From assembly GCA_016872715.1 (NCBI GenBank), contig VGZD01000026.1, forward strand, positions 1 through 38,625: a stretch of 38,625 nucleotides of DNA, written 5' to 3'. How positions within the stretch are numbered: the first letter of the stretch is position 1; every line of letters starts with the position of its first letter. Positions 23,905-31,298 of this stretch are shown here, piece by piece. This DNA comes from Planctomycetota bacterium. GTDB lineage: Bacteria; Planctomycetota; UBA1135; GCA-002686595. The position numbers and the translations under genes are program-made. The notes under the pieces were generated by a model. That model ran no database searches, was not told the origin of the DNA, and saw only the letters and a list, made by a program, of their open reading frames with translations.

Positions 23905-24344
23905 GGCGCGTGCACGGCGATCGCGCTGATTTCGACGCGCGCACCCTTGGGGAGCGCCGCGACGCCGATCGTTGCGCGGGCCGGCGCCGCAGCGCTGAAG
24001 GACTGCGCATAGACCGCGTTCAGCGCGGCGAAGTCGCCGAGGTCCACGAGGTAGACGGTCACGGACACGACGTCACTTAGGTCGAGACCGTCGGCGGCGA
24101 GCACGGCGGCGAGGTTGGCGAGCGCCTGGCGCGACTGCGCTTCGATGCCGCTCGCGAGCTCGCCAGTGAGCGGATCCGTGCCGATCTGACCCGACAGGTA
24201 CAGCTGCGCTCCCGCGCGGATTGCCTGCGAGTACGGACCGATGGGAGCGGGAGCGGCGCTCGAGACGACGGCGCGGCGCGGCGAGTGCGTCGCACAGGCG
24301 CTCGCGAGCAGGACCAGAGCGAGGAACGCGGCGGGAGCGTGCAT
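23901..24344 (-). CDS. RidA family protein with lipoprotein signal peptide
   Basis: 147 residues from ATG 24344. The first 17 residues ([17 protein letters not shown]) are a lipoprotein signal with lipobox and Cys17. The rest is a complete RidA/YjgF domain: [28 protein letters not shown] and [20 protein letters not shown], with the conserved Arg123. RidA proteins hydrolyse reactive enamine/imine intermediates released by PLP enzymes such as threonine dehydratase, and normally act in the cytoplasm. A lipidated member would act outside it, where those intermediates are not expected, so a different role is likely. It is the first gene of the coupled RidA-glycosyltransferase-VOC operon. A start further upstream would bury the signal sequence and is rejected. 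Confidence 0.88.
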   Translation of the reverse strand: MHAPAAFLALVLLASACATHSPRRAVVSSAAPAPIGPYSQAIRAGAQLYLSGQIGTDPLTGELASGIEAQSRQALANLAAVLAADGLDLSDVVSVTVYLVDLGDFAALNAVYAQSFSAAAPARATIGVAALPKGARVEISAIAVHAP

Positions 24345-24409
24345 GGGCTCGATCTTGCGGATCGTGCGGGCGGACTCCAAGGGCCGAGCCGCGTCCGACG
24401 CGCTCGCCT

Positions 24410-24450
24410 CCCGCGAGCTCGGTCCCGCGAGCTCGGTCCCGCGAGCTCGC
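24410..24450. repeat. 14-bp tandem repeat in the RidA/SBBP divergent region
   Basis: CCCGCGAGCTCGGT is present at 24410-24423 and 24424-24437, with a near-complete third copy at 24438-24450. Each unit contains the palindrome CGAGCTCG. The array lies in the 143-bp region between the two divergent start codons and could be bound by a regulator, or be simple slippage. Confidence 0.88.
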
Positions 24451-24474
24451 ACCGACGCCCCGCGGGGCTGTTGC

Positions 24475-24480
24475 TAGGAT
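24475..24480 (+). promoter_or_regulatory. TAGGAT, candidate leaderless promoter of the SBBP gene
   Basis: TAGGAT is followed by exactly 7 nt (CGAGTGC) and ATG 24488. There is no Shine-Dalgarno sequence or clear -35 box. Confidence 0.5.
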
Positions 24481-24487
24481 CGAGTGC

Positions 24488-26857
24488 ATGTTCGCGGAAG
24501 CGCTGCTCGCCTCGCTCGGCTGCATGGGGGAGATCGTGTTCGAGCCCGCGCTCGGACGCGCTCCCGAGGGCTGTTTCGTGGCGCGCGCGGGCGGCGTGGT
24601 CGCGTGTGCGCGAGCGGGCGGGCTCGGGCTCGCCCTGTTGAGTGAGCCGCGCGTCGGCGCCGCCATCGCGCTCGACTTCGGCGCCAGCGCTCCGGAGGGA
24701 GAGGACGAGCGCTGTCGCGGCGTCGCGCGCTCGCGCGGCGGCGCGCTGCTCGCGTCCGACCGCGTGCATGCGCGCGTGCGCTGGCGCGAAGTCGCGGCGG
24801 GCATCGACGTGCTCCTGCGCGCGGGCGGCGGTGGCTTCGAGTACGACCTCGAGCTGCGCGACGGAGCGTGCGTGCGAGAGTTCGAGGCACGCGTGCGCGG
24901 CCACGAGGCACTGTGGCTCGGGCCGGAGGGGGAGCTGGTGATCGAGACCGCCGCGGGGCCGCTCGTGCAGCCCGCGCCGACCGCGTGGGTCGCGCGCGAC
25001 GGTCGCGCACTCGAGTGTCGCTTCGAGCTGCGCGGATCCGACCGCTTCGGATTCGTGCTCGCGCCGACCGACGGGCCCGCGTGCATCGATCCGATGCTGC
25101 GTTTCTCCACCTACTTGACGGGGGACTACGAGCAGGAAGTGCGCTGCATCGCGCAGGGGCCCTATGGCGTCTCGTTCGCCGCCGGCACCACCCTGTCGAT
25201 CGATTTTCCGACCACGCTGGGCGCCTTCGATCCCTACTACAGCGGCGGCTCGGAGGGCTTCGTGGCCTGCCTTTCGAGCGACGGTTCCACGCTTTTGTGG
25301 TCCACGTTGCTCGGCGGGAGCGCCGATGATTCGATCGCGTCGGTGCGCGTGACGCGCGGTGGGTCGGTCGTCGTCGGCGGCACGACCTTCTCCGCGGATT
25401 TTCCGACCACCGCCGGTTCCCTCCAGCCTGTTTTCGGCGGCGCGCAGGACGCGTTCGTGGCGCGCCTCGAGGGATCGGGCACGGCGCTCGAATGGTCGAC
25501 GTACTTGGGCGGAGCGCTCGCCGAGCGCTTCGGCGAGCTCGAGCTCCTCTCCAACGACGACGTCGTGCTGTGCGGCGGAACACGTGGCGGCTTGCCCACG
25601 AATTCCCTCGCCTACGACGCGAGCTACAACGGCGGGCCCTTCTTCGGCGACGCGTTCGTCGCGCGCCTGCGAGCCGATGGGGCCGCGCGTGTTTGGTGCA
25701 CCTACCTCGGTGGTGCCGGAGACGAGCTCGCCGAGCGCGTCGCGGTCGATGCGAACGACGGCATCGCGCTCAGCGGCAGTGCGTACTCGGCACTGTTCCC
25801 GACGAGTGTGGGCGCGTTCGATCGCAGTTTTTCGCTGCCCTCGGAGGCCTGGGTCGCGCGCTTGGACCCCCAGGGCAGCCAGCTCCTGTTTGCGACGTAC
25901 CTCGGCGGCAGCGGCGAAGAGAGCGTGCTCGATCTCGCGCTCGAGCCCAGCGGCAGCGTGCTGTGCGTCGGCGAGGCGCGCAGCGCGGACTTCCCGCTCG
26001 AGCAGCCGCTCGACGCGAGCTTCGACGGAGAATCGGAGGGTTTCTTCGCGCGCTTCGCGCCGCAGGGCGATGCGCTCCTGCGCGCGAGCTTTCTCGGCGG
26101 CCTCGACTCGGACCGCGTGAGCGCGCTCGCCCACGACGCACTCGGACGCATCGTGCTCGGCGGCGACAGCTTGAGCGAGGACCTGCCGACCACGCTCGGT
26201 GCCTGGAGCCCGACCCCCAACGTGTCGGTGCTCGGCATGCAGCGCGAGGTGTTTCTCGCGCGCCTGCCCGCGACGCTCGACGCGCTCGACTACTGCACGT
26301 ACTTCGGTTCGCGCCAAGCGGATCGACTGCACGCGCTCGCGCTCGATGCGAGCGGTGAGCCGATCTTCGGCGGCGTCACGCACGGCCCGGGACTGCCCGT
26401 GTCGCCCACGGCGTTCCAGCCCTCGTGGAACGTGCTCGCGATCAGCCAAGGCTACGTCGCGCGGCTGGCGCTGGAGTTGACACCGATCGCGTTCGGCGCG
26501 GCGTCGATCAACTCCCTCGGCGCTCGCGCGCAGGTGCGCTGGCAAGGCTATGCGTCCGGCTCGGAGAGCGGATTCCAAGTCGGAATCGACAACGCCCTGC
26601 CGCTGGTGTGGTCCCAAGCGATGAGCAGTCTGCAGCCGCTGACGCAACCCTACCTCGGTGGGCGCTTGTATCTGGCGCCGCCACTCAAGCGCTATCCGCG
26701 ACTCAAGACCGACTTCCTCGGGTATGCGCTGCGCGACATTCCCATCGAGCCGTGGCTCGCGGGGCAGACGCTGTACTTTCAGGTCTGGTACGAGGATCCA
26801 GGCAGCGCGCACGGCGCGGCGCTTTCCGCGGCGCTGCGCGTGTTCGTCTATCCGTGA
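24488..26857 (+). CDS. SBBP-repeat beta-propeller protein
   Basis: 789 residues from ATG 24488. The first ~210 residues resemble the N-terminal domain often found before SBBP repeats (FEPALGRAPEGCFVARAGG, then RWREVAAGIDVLLRAGGGGF). Seven repeats of about 52 residues follow, opening with STYLTG, STLLGG, STYLGG, CTYLGG, ATYLGG, ASFLGG and CTYFGS. They carry the family's DFPTT-x-G-A/S-F and AFVARL elements and are expected to form a seven-bladed propeller. A C-terminal domain (about 655-789) contains INSLGARAQVRWQG, YLGGRLYLAPP and FQVWYEDPGSAHG. It looks like a distant relative of the tail of the protease at 2051-3631. Other SBBP proteins are secreted; here the N-terminus is only weakly hydrophobic, so the export route is unclear. 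Binding partner unknown. Confidence 0.85.
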   Translation: MFAEALLASLGCMGEIVFEPALGRAPEGCFVARAGGVVACARAGGLGLALLSEPRVGAAIALDFGASAPEGEDERCRGVARSRGGALLASDRVHARVRWREVAAGIDVLLRAGGGGFEYDLELRDGACVREFEARVRGHEALWLGPEGELVIETAAGPLVQPAPTAWVARDGRALECRFELRGSDRFGFVLAPTDGPACIDPMLRFSTYLTGDYEQEVRCIAQGPYGVSFAAGTTLSIDFPTTLGAFDPYYSGGSEGFVACLSSDGSTLLWSTLLGGSADDSIASVRVTRGGSVVVGGTTFSADFPTTAGSLQPVFGGAQDAFVARLEGSGTALEWSTYLGGALAERFGELELLSNDDVVLCGGTRGGLPTNSLAYDASYNGGPFFGDAFVARLRADGAARVWCTYLGGAGDELAERVAVDANDGIALSGSAYSALFPTSVGAFDRSFSLPSEAWVARLDPQGSQLLFATYLGGSGEESVLDLALEPSGSVLCVGEARSADFPLEQPLDASFDGESEGFFARFAPQGDALLRASFLGGLDSDRVSALAHDALGRIVLGGDSLSEDLPTTLGAWSPTPNVSVLGMQREVFLARLPATLDALDYCTYFGSRQADRLHALALDASGEPIFGGVTHGPGLPVSPTAFQPSWNVLAISQGYVARLALELTPIAFGAASINSLGARAQVRWQGYASGSESGFQVGIDNALPLVWSQAMSSLQPLTQPYLGGRLYLAPPLKRYPRLKTDFLGYALRDIPIEPWLAGQTLYFQVWYEDPGSAHGAALSAALRVFVYP

Positions 26858-26863
26858 ACGCGA

Positions 26864-27178
26864 TCAGCGGAAGCCGCGCCGCTGCGGACGCGTCGGCACG
26901 CTCGCGCGCTCACCGCGCCGTGAGCTCGCGGACTCCCGCGCTTCGCCGCGCTCGTGCTCGTCCCACGTCTCGCTCACCAGCGGCGATTCGTGGCGACCGC
27001 TGGTCTTGTCGAGGCGCACGAGGTCATCGCGGCTCAGCTGCTCTCCGAGAAGGCCGCCTTCGGCGCGCAGCGAGTCGTTGAGCTCCTTCCACAGCGCGCG
27101 AACGAACGGCAGCCACAGCGGCACCGTGAGGGCGATCAACGCGTACTTGACCGGCTCGCTGTTGAGGCTGAAGTCCAT
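26864..27178 (-). CDS. Small single-span membrane protein of unknown function
   Basis: 104 residues from ATG 27178. One membrane segment is visible near residues 11-29 (YALIALTVPLWLPFVRALW), followed by a highly charged tail that ends in an Arg-rich stretch (PTRPQRRGFR). No family is recognised. A TAGGAA hexamer ends 8 nt before the start on the minus strand, in line with the leaderless spacing of other genes here. Its stop is only 6 bp from the convergent SBBP gene. The 64 bp separating it from the upstream amidotransferase gene on the same strand would allow co-transcription, but no functional link is evident. Confidence 0.7.
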   Translation of the reverse strand: MDFSLNSEPVKYALIALTVPLWLPFVRALWKELNDSLRAEGGLLGEQLSRDDLVRLDKTSGRHESPLVSETWDEHERGEARESASSRRGERASVPTRPQRRGFR

Positions 27179-27242
27179 CGTTGGCGTTCCTAGCCTATCG
27201 ACTGTGCCCGAGCCGTGTCGTGAGCACAATCCGCCCAGAACT

Positions 27243-27875
27243 TCAGGGCGCGGAGCCGCTGCGCGAGGAGGGCCGCAGGATGCGCGGTGCGTGCGCGCTC
27301 GGCGTCTCGCCGCAGATGCGCAGGAAGGCCGCGAGGAGCTCGGGACCGTCGGGGGACAGGATCGACTCGGGGTGAAATTGCACGCCGAAGCGCGGCAGGT
27401 CGCGGTGGCGGACGAGCATCGCCACGCCCTCGTGGGTCGAGCCTTCGAGCGCGAGCGTGGCGGGCCACGGCTCGCGGCGCGCGGCGAGTGAGTGGTAGCG
27501 GCCGACGACCAGCGGATTGGGCAGACCCGCGAGCCAACCCGCGCCGCAGTGGCGGACCTCGCTCGAACGACCGTGCACGGGCCGCGGGTCGGCCTCGACG
27601 ACGCCGCCGTAGTGCTCGCACAGCACTTGATGACCGAGGCAAACGCCGAGGATGGGCAGTTGCGCGGGAGCCTGCGCGAGGAGCGCGTGGCACAGTCGTG
27701 CGTCGCACGGCTGGCCGGGACCGGGGCCGAGCACGAGGCCGCGGGCGCCGAGCGCGAGCACGCTGGGCGCATCGAGCGCGTCGTTGCGCACGACGCGGAC
27801 CTCGACCCCGCGCGCCTCGATCGCCTGCGCGAGGTTGAAGGTGAAGGAATCGTAGTTGTCGATGAGGACGATCAC
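27243..27875 (-). CDS. Glutamine amidotransferase, PabA/TrpG type (aminodeoxychorismate/anthranilate synthase component II)
   Basis: 210 residues from GTG 27875. This start is chosen because it gives the canonical N-terminus MIVLIDNYDSFTFNL; an ATG at 27944 would overlap the divergent lipoprotein gene and add an atypical extension. The class I amidotransferase triad is complete: Cys79 in LGVCLGHQV, and His168 and Glu170 in GVQFHPESILSPDG. The oxyanion glycines LVLGPGPGQP are present. The subunit releases ammonia from glutamine for a chorismate-using partner, making either 4-amino-4-deoxychorismate (folate) or anthranilate (tryptophan). The partner (PabB/TrpE) is not in the window, so the pathway stays open; the two types cannot be separated reliably by sequence. 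Confidence 0.9.
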   Translation of the reverse strand: MIVLIDNYDSFTFNLAQAIEARGVEVRVVRNDALDAPSVLALGARGLVLGPGPGQPCDARLCHALLAQAPAQLPILGVCLGHQVLCEHYGGVVEADPRPVHGRSSEVRHCGAGWLAGLPNPLVVGRYHSLAARREPWPATLALEGSTHEGVAMLVRHRDLPRFGVQFHPESILSPDGPELLAAFLRICGETPSAHAPRILRPSSRSGSAP

Positions 27876-27907
27876 GGGCGCGGCTCGCTGGCTGCGGAGC
27901 GCGACGA

Positions 27908-27913
27908 TAGCCT
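27908..27913 (+). promoter_or_regulatory. TAGCCT, candidate leaderless promoter of the coiled-coil lipoprotein
   Basis: TAGCCT is followed by 8 nt (GTGCGCCA) and ATG 27922. There is no Shine-Dalgarno sequence between them. The 46-bp divergent region with pabA/trpG holds nothing else recognisable. Confidence 0.45.
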
Positions 27914-27921
27914 GTGCGCCA

Positions 27922-28398
27922 ATGATCGCGCTCCACTTCCGCACGCGGGTGTTGGCCCTAGCTCTCCTGTCCTTGGGCGCGGGTTGCGGCGAGCAGCCGC
28001 AGGAACGCGGCCTGTTCGAGCGTGCCGGAGAGAAGCTCGATCAGGCGGCCGATCGGCTCGGCGACGAGCTCGGAGCGCTGGTCGAGGAGTCGGATCGCGC
28101 GATCGAGCGCGCGCGGCAGCGCTTTCACCAACAGGACGAGTCCGCGGCGAACGACATCGGGAGCGCGCTCGAGAAACTCGCTCGGGAGTTCGAGCGCGGC
28201 CGCGCGAAGGCCGGTGCCAAGGCCAGCGCGGCGAGCGAGAAGCTCGAGCGCGAGTTCGAGCAGCACATGGAGCGGGCGCGCGAGAGCGTGAAGGAGCTGC
28301 GCCGGGCGAGCAAGGACGACTGGCAGCGCGTGCTCGACGACATCGGGCGCGAGGCGCGCGAGGCGAGCGAGCGGCTGCGCGAGGCCGCTGGTCGCTAG
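27922..28398 (+). CDS. Coiled-coil lipoprotein of unknown function
   Basis: 158 residues from ATG 27922. The signal peptide ends in a lipobox (LSLGAGC, Cys22). The mature part is almost entirely charged helix rich in Glu, Arg, Ala and Lys (DRAIERARQRFHQ, EKLEREFEQHMERARES, REAREASERLREAAGR) with heptad-like spacing, predicting a long coiled coil. There is no enzyme motif. It is probably anchored in a membrane leaflet facing the periplasm. An HtrA-type protease follows 162 bp downstream on the same strand; a link between them is possible but unproven. The gap 28399-28560 shows no feature I can support. Confidence 0.8.
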   Translation: MIALHFRTRVLALALLSLGAGCGEQPQERGLFERAGEKLDQAADRLGDELGALVEESDRAIERARQRFHQQDESAANDIGSALEKLAREFERGRAKAGAKASAASEKLEREFEQHMERARESVKELRRASKDDWQRVLDDIGREAREASERLREAAGR

Positions 28399-28560
28399 CG
28401 GACTGCCTTCGCGCGCTCGGCTCGGGCCCATCGCGCGCCCTTTTGCAGGCCCTCGCGGCGCTTCGGTGCGAGCTACGGCTCCCGGCCTTGGGAGTGTCGC
28501 CACCGTGCGCTCCAATGGATGCTCGCCAACTCTCTCTACCCCTCCACGTACAGAGTCGTC

Positions 28561-29706
28561 ATGCGCGCAACTCCCCTTGGTTTCCGTCCCCTCGCCCGCC
28601 CGCTCCTCGCAGCCATCGGACTCGGCCTGTGCGCGCTCGCGCCGTGGCGCTCGACGCCCTCGGGGCATGCCGCGACTCTCGGCGAGGCGACGAGCGGTCT
28701 CGAGCTGCCCTCGTCCGAGCGGCTGGCCGACCTGCGCGCCGAGGAGCAGGCGACGATCGAGCTCTTCCGCCGCAACTCCGCGGCCGTGGTGCACATCACG
28801 AACAAGGCGCGCGTGCAGCGCTTCCTGCGCAACGCCGTCGAGGTGCCGGTCGGCTCGGGCACCGGATTTCTGTGGGACGAGCGCGGACACATCGTCACCA
28901 ACTTCCACGTCATCGAGCAGCAAGCGCGCGAATCGAGCTACTTCGTGCGCTTGGTCGGCGACGAAACCGAATACGCGGCGGAGGTGATCGGCGCCGCGCC
29001 CCATCGCGACCTCGCGGTGCTGCGCCTCGTCGAACCGCGCGCGCTCGCGGCGCGGCCGATCGCAGTGGGGTCGAGCCGAGACCTGCAGGTCGGCCAGAGC
29101 GTGTTCGCGATCGGCAATCCATTCGGGCTCGACCAGACGCTGACGACGGGCATCATCAGCGGACTCGGGCGCGAGATTCGCTCGGTGAGCGAGCACAAGA
29201 TCGCGGGCGTGATCCAGACCGACGCAGCCATCAATCCCGGCAATTCCGGCGGTCCGCTGCTCGACTCGCGCGGGCGGCTGATCGGCGTGAACACCGCCAT
29301 CGTGAGCCCGTCGGGCGCCTACGCGGGCATCGGCTTCGCGGTGCCGGTCGACACCGTGGCGCGCGTCGTGCCCGAGCTGATCGAGCGCGGGCGCGTGCGT
29401 CGTCCGGGGCTCGGTGTCGTGTTGCTCGACCCGGGGCTGGGAGCGCGGCTGGGGCTCGACGGCGTCGGCATCGAGCGCGTGGCCGAGGGGGGCGCCGCGG
29501 AGACGGCGGGGCTGCGCTCGGCGAGCCAGTCGGGGCGCTCGGTCGCGGTCGACGAGATCGTCGAGCTCGACGGCCAGCCGATCCGCTCCCAGCAGAATCT
29601 GTTCGACGCGCTCGACGCGCACGAGGCCGGCGACGTCGTGGCGCTCAAGATTCGACGGGGCGGCGACGTGTTCGAGCGCAAGGTGACCTTGCAGTGGATC
29701 GACTGA
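28561..29706 (+). CDS. HtrA/DegP-type trypsin-like serine protease with one PDZ domain
   Basis: 381 residues from ATG 28561. That start opens a signal peptide or anchor (hydrophobic residues 14-28); an in-frame ATG at 28519 is possible but adds an uncharacteristic tail. The triad is complete: His116 in VTNFHVIE, Asp150 in PHRDLAVLRL and Ser229 in INPGNSGGPLLD. The HtrA hallmark AIGNPFGLDQTLTTGIIS lies between them. A single C-terminal PDZ domain runs from about residue 285, with the ligand-binding part replaced by a short GLGVVLLDPGLG strand. HtrA proteases degrade misfolded envelope proteins as trimers or larger cages. With one PDZ domain it resembles DegS or compact HtrA forms. Confidence 0.93.
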   Translation: MRATPLGFRPLARPLLAAIGLGLCALAPWRSTPSGHAATLGEATSGLELPSSERLADLRAEEQATIELFRRNSAAVVHITNKARVQRFLRNAVEVPVGSGTGFLWDERGHIVTNFHVIEQQARESSYFVRLVGDETEYAAEVIGAAPHRDLAVLRLVEPRALAARPIAVGSSRDLQVGQSVFAIGNPFGLDQTLTTGIISGLGREIRSVSEHKIAGVIQTDAAINPGNSGGPLLDSRGRLIGVNTAIVSPSGAYAGIGFAVPVDTVARVVPELIERGRVRRPGLGVVLLDPGLGARLGLDGVGIERVAEGGAAETAGLRSASQSGRSVAVDEIVELDGQPIRSQQNLFDALDAHEAGDVVALKIRRGGDVFERKVTLQWID

Positions 29707-29727
29707 CGCTCGCGGCGCGCCTCCCGA

Positions 29728-29744
29728 GGCTCGCGCGGCGAGCC
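29728..29744 (+). terminator. Hairpin after the HtrA gene
   Basis: GGCTCGC (29728-29734), a GCG loop and GCGAGCC (29738-29744) form a 7-bp GC-rich stem 21 nt after the stop, followed by CCTTGG rather than a T-run. Confidence 0.45.
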
Positions 29745-29768
29745 CCTTGGACGCGCGGCCGCGCTCCG

Positions 29769-29774
29769 TAGACT
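29769..29774 (+). promoter_or_regulatory. TAGACT, possible -10 element for the GT-C-like gene
   Basis: TAGACT lies 30 nt before ATG 29805, after the HtrA hairpin. A start about 8 nt downstream would give a leader of roughly 22 nt. Confidence 0.4.
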
Positions 29775-29804
29775 CGCGGCCGGTGCGGCGAGGCCGCGTC
29801 GACC

Positions 29805-31298
29805 ATGGCGAACTTGCGGGATCGGGATGCGGCGAGCGCGGCAGGTTCGTCCGAGCTCGGGCGCGGCGCGGCGCTCTGGCTCGCCTGGTGCGCGATGGCG
29901 TGCCGCGTCCTGCAAGTGCAGGCCTTTCCGATCTACGACGACGCGTTCATCACCTTCCGCTACGCGCGCCACCTCGCGGCGGGGGACGGGATGGTGTTCA
30001 ACCCCGGCGCGCCGTGGGAGCCGGTGCTGGGCACGACGACGCCGCTGTACGCGGCGCTGCTCGCTCTGCCAGCGTTGATCGGAGTGGCGATTCCGCTCGC
30101 GTCGCTGACGTTCAACGTCCTGTGCGATGGGGCGAGCGCGTACCTGCTCGCGCGATTGGGGGCCGCGCGACCGCTCGCGACGAGCCTCGGCGTGCTCGCC
30201 TTCGCTGCCTTGCCCGTGATCGGGCGCATCAGCGTCGGCGGCATGGAGGCGTCGCTGTTTGCGCTGCTGTGCGTCGCGGCGGTCCATGCGCTGCGCAACG
30301 AGCGGCCAGCGCGCGCGGGGTTGTGCGCGGGACTGGCGTGCACGACGCGGCCCGAAGGCGTGCTCCTGCTCGCCGTGCTCGCGCTGTTCGAACTGCGCAC
30401 CCTCGCGCGCGCGCGGCGGTTTCTCGTGCCCGTCGCCGTGGTGGGCATCGGCGCCGTGACGATCTTGCGGTGCTACTACGGAGAAGCGATCCCGCAGTCC
30501 GTACAGGCCAAGGCCTCGAACCATGGGCTCGGCCTCGAGCTCGACCGCGCGTTGGAGGTGCTCGAGCGCGGCCTCTGGCCTTCGCCGGAGATGTGGCTGG
30601 GCCTGCCGTTGGTGGCCGTGGGGCTCGCGCGCTCGATGCGGCATTCGCTGCGAGCGATCGTGATCCTCGGTTTCGGCCTGCTCGTGGCCTACGGGGCGGC
30701 GGGAGCGAAGACTTGGGGCTGGTACTTCTACGTGCCGCTGCTCGCCTGGTGCGTCGCGTGCGGTGAGGGAGTGGGCGCGGCGCTGTCGATCGCGTCGCGC
30801 GGGCGAGAGTTCGCGCCGCGCGCGCTCGTGCTCGGCGCGGCGCTGCTCGCCCTGGTGGGCAATCTCGCGCTCGCGCTCGCGCGGCGCGACCGCGTGAGTG
30901 GCTCGGTCTACGCCGCGATGGACAACTGGTGCAAGGAGCAGGACACGCTCGGCCGCCAACCGACGATCCTCGCCACGGACATCGGTGCGATCGGCTGGTA
31001 CAGCGGTACGCGCATCCTCGACAGCGAGGCGCTGGTGTGGCCGGCGGCGCGCGCGTACGAACGGCAGGTCGATGCGCTGCGCGCGGAACTCCCCGACTAT
31101 GCGCTGGTCGTCGTGAACCGCGCCCGCATGCTGCCGTTCCGCGCGGATCCGATCGCGGCGCGCTACGAGCCCGTCGCGCGCTTTTCGACCTACGGCCTGA
31201 CGCGCGACGCGGTCGATCTCGAGCCGCGCCTCGACCTGCTCGTCGACGGCTGGAAGCCCGACTACGTCCTCTACCGCCGCGTGCCCTCGGGCGATTGA
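29805..31298 (+). CDS. Polytopic membrane glycosyltransferase, GT-C-like
   Basis: 497 residues from ATG 29805. About ten hydrophobic segments span residues 20-370. The first loop contains FPIYDDAFITFRYARHLAAG and MVFNPGAPWEPVLGTTTPLY. The Asp-Asp pair and the FNPG segment are the signature of polyprenyl-phosphate-sugar-dependent GT-C enzymes (the ArnT/AftB-like class). The soluble C-terminal part (residues ~380-497) has ILATDIGAIGWYSG and a DYALVVVNR segment, as in related proteins. Such enzymes use a lipid-linked sugar on the outer face of the membrane to glycosylate lipids, polysaccharide or protein; donor and acceptor are unknown. Its end overlaps the convergent sulfatase-like gene by 28 bp. 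Confidence 0.83.
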   Translation: MANLRDRDAASAAGSSELGRGAALWLAWCAMACRVLQVQAFPIYDDAFITFRYARHLAAGDGMVFNPGAPWEPVLGTTTPLYAALLALPALIGVAIPLASLTFNVLCDGASAYLLARLGAARPLATSLGVLAFAALPVIGRISVGGMEASLFALLCVAAVHALRNERPARAGLCAGLACTTRPEGVLLLAVLALFELRTLARARRFLVPVAVVGIGAVTILRCYYGEAIPQSVQAKASNHGLGLELDRALEVLERGLWPSPEMWLGLPLVAVGLARSMRHSLRAIVILGFGLLVAYGAAGAKTWGWYFYVPLLAWCVACGEGVGAALSIASRGREFAPRALVLGAALLALVGNLALALARRDRVSGSVYAAMDNWCKEQDTLGRQPTILATDIGAIGWYSGTRILDSEALVWPAARAYERQVDALRAELPDYALVVVNRARMLPFRADPIAARYEPVARFSTYGLTRDAVDLEPRLDLLVDGWKPDYVLYRRVPSGD

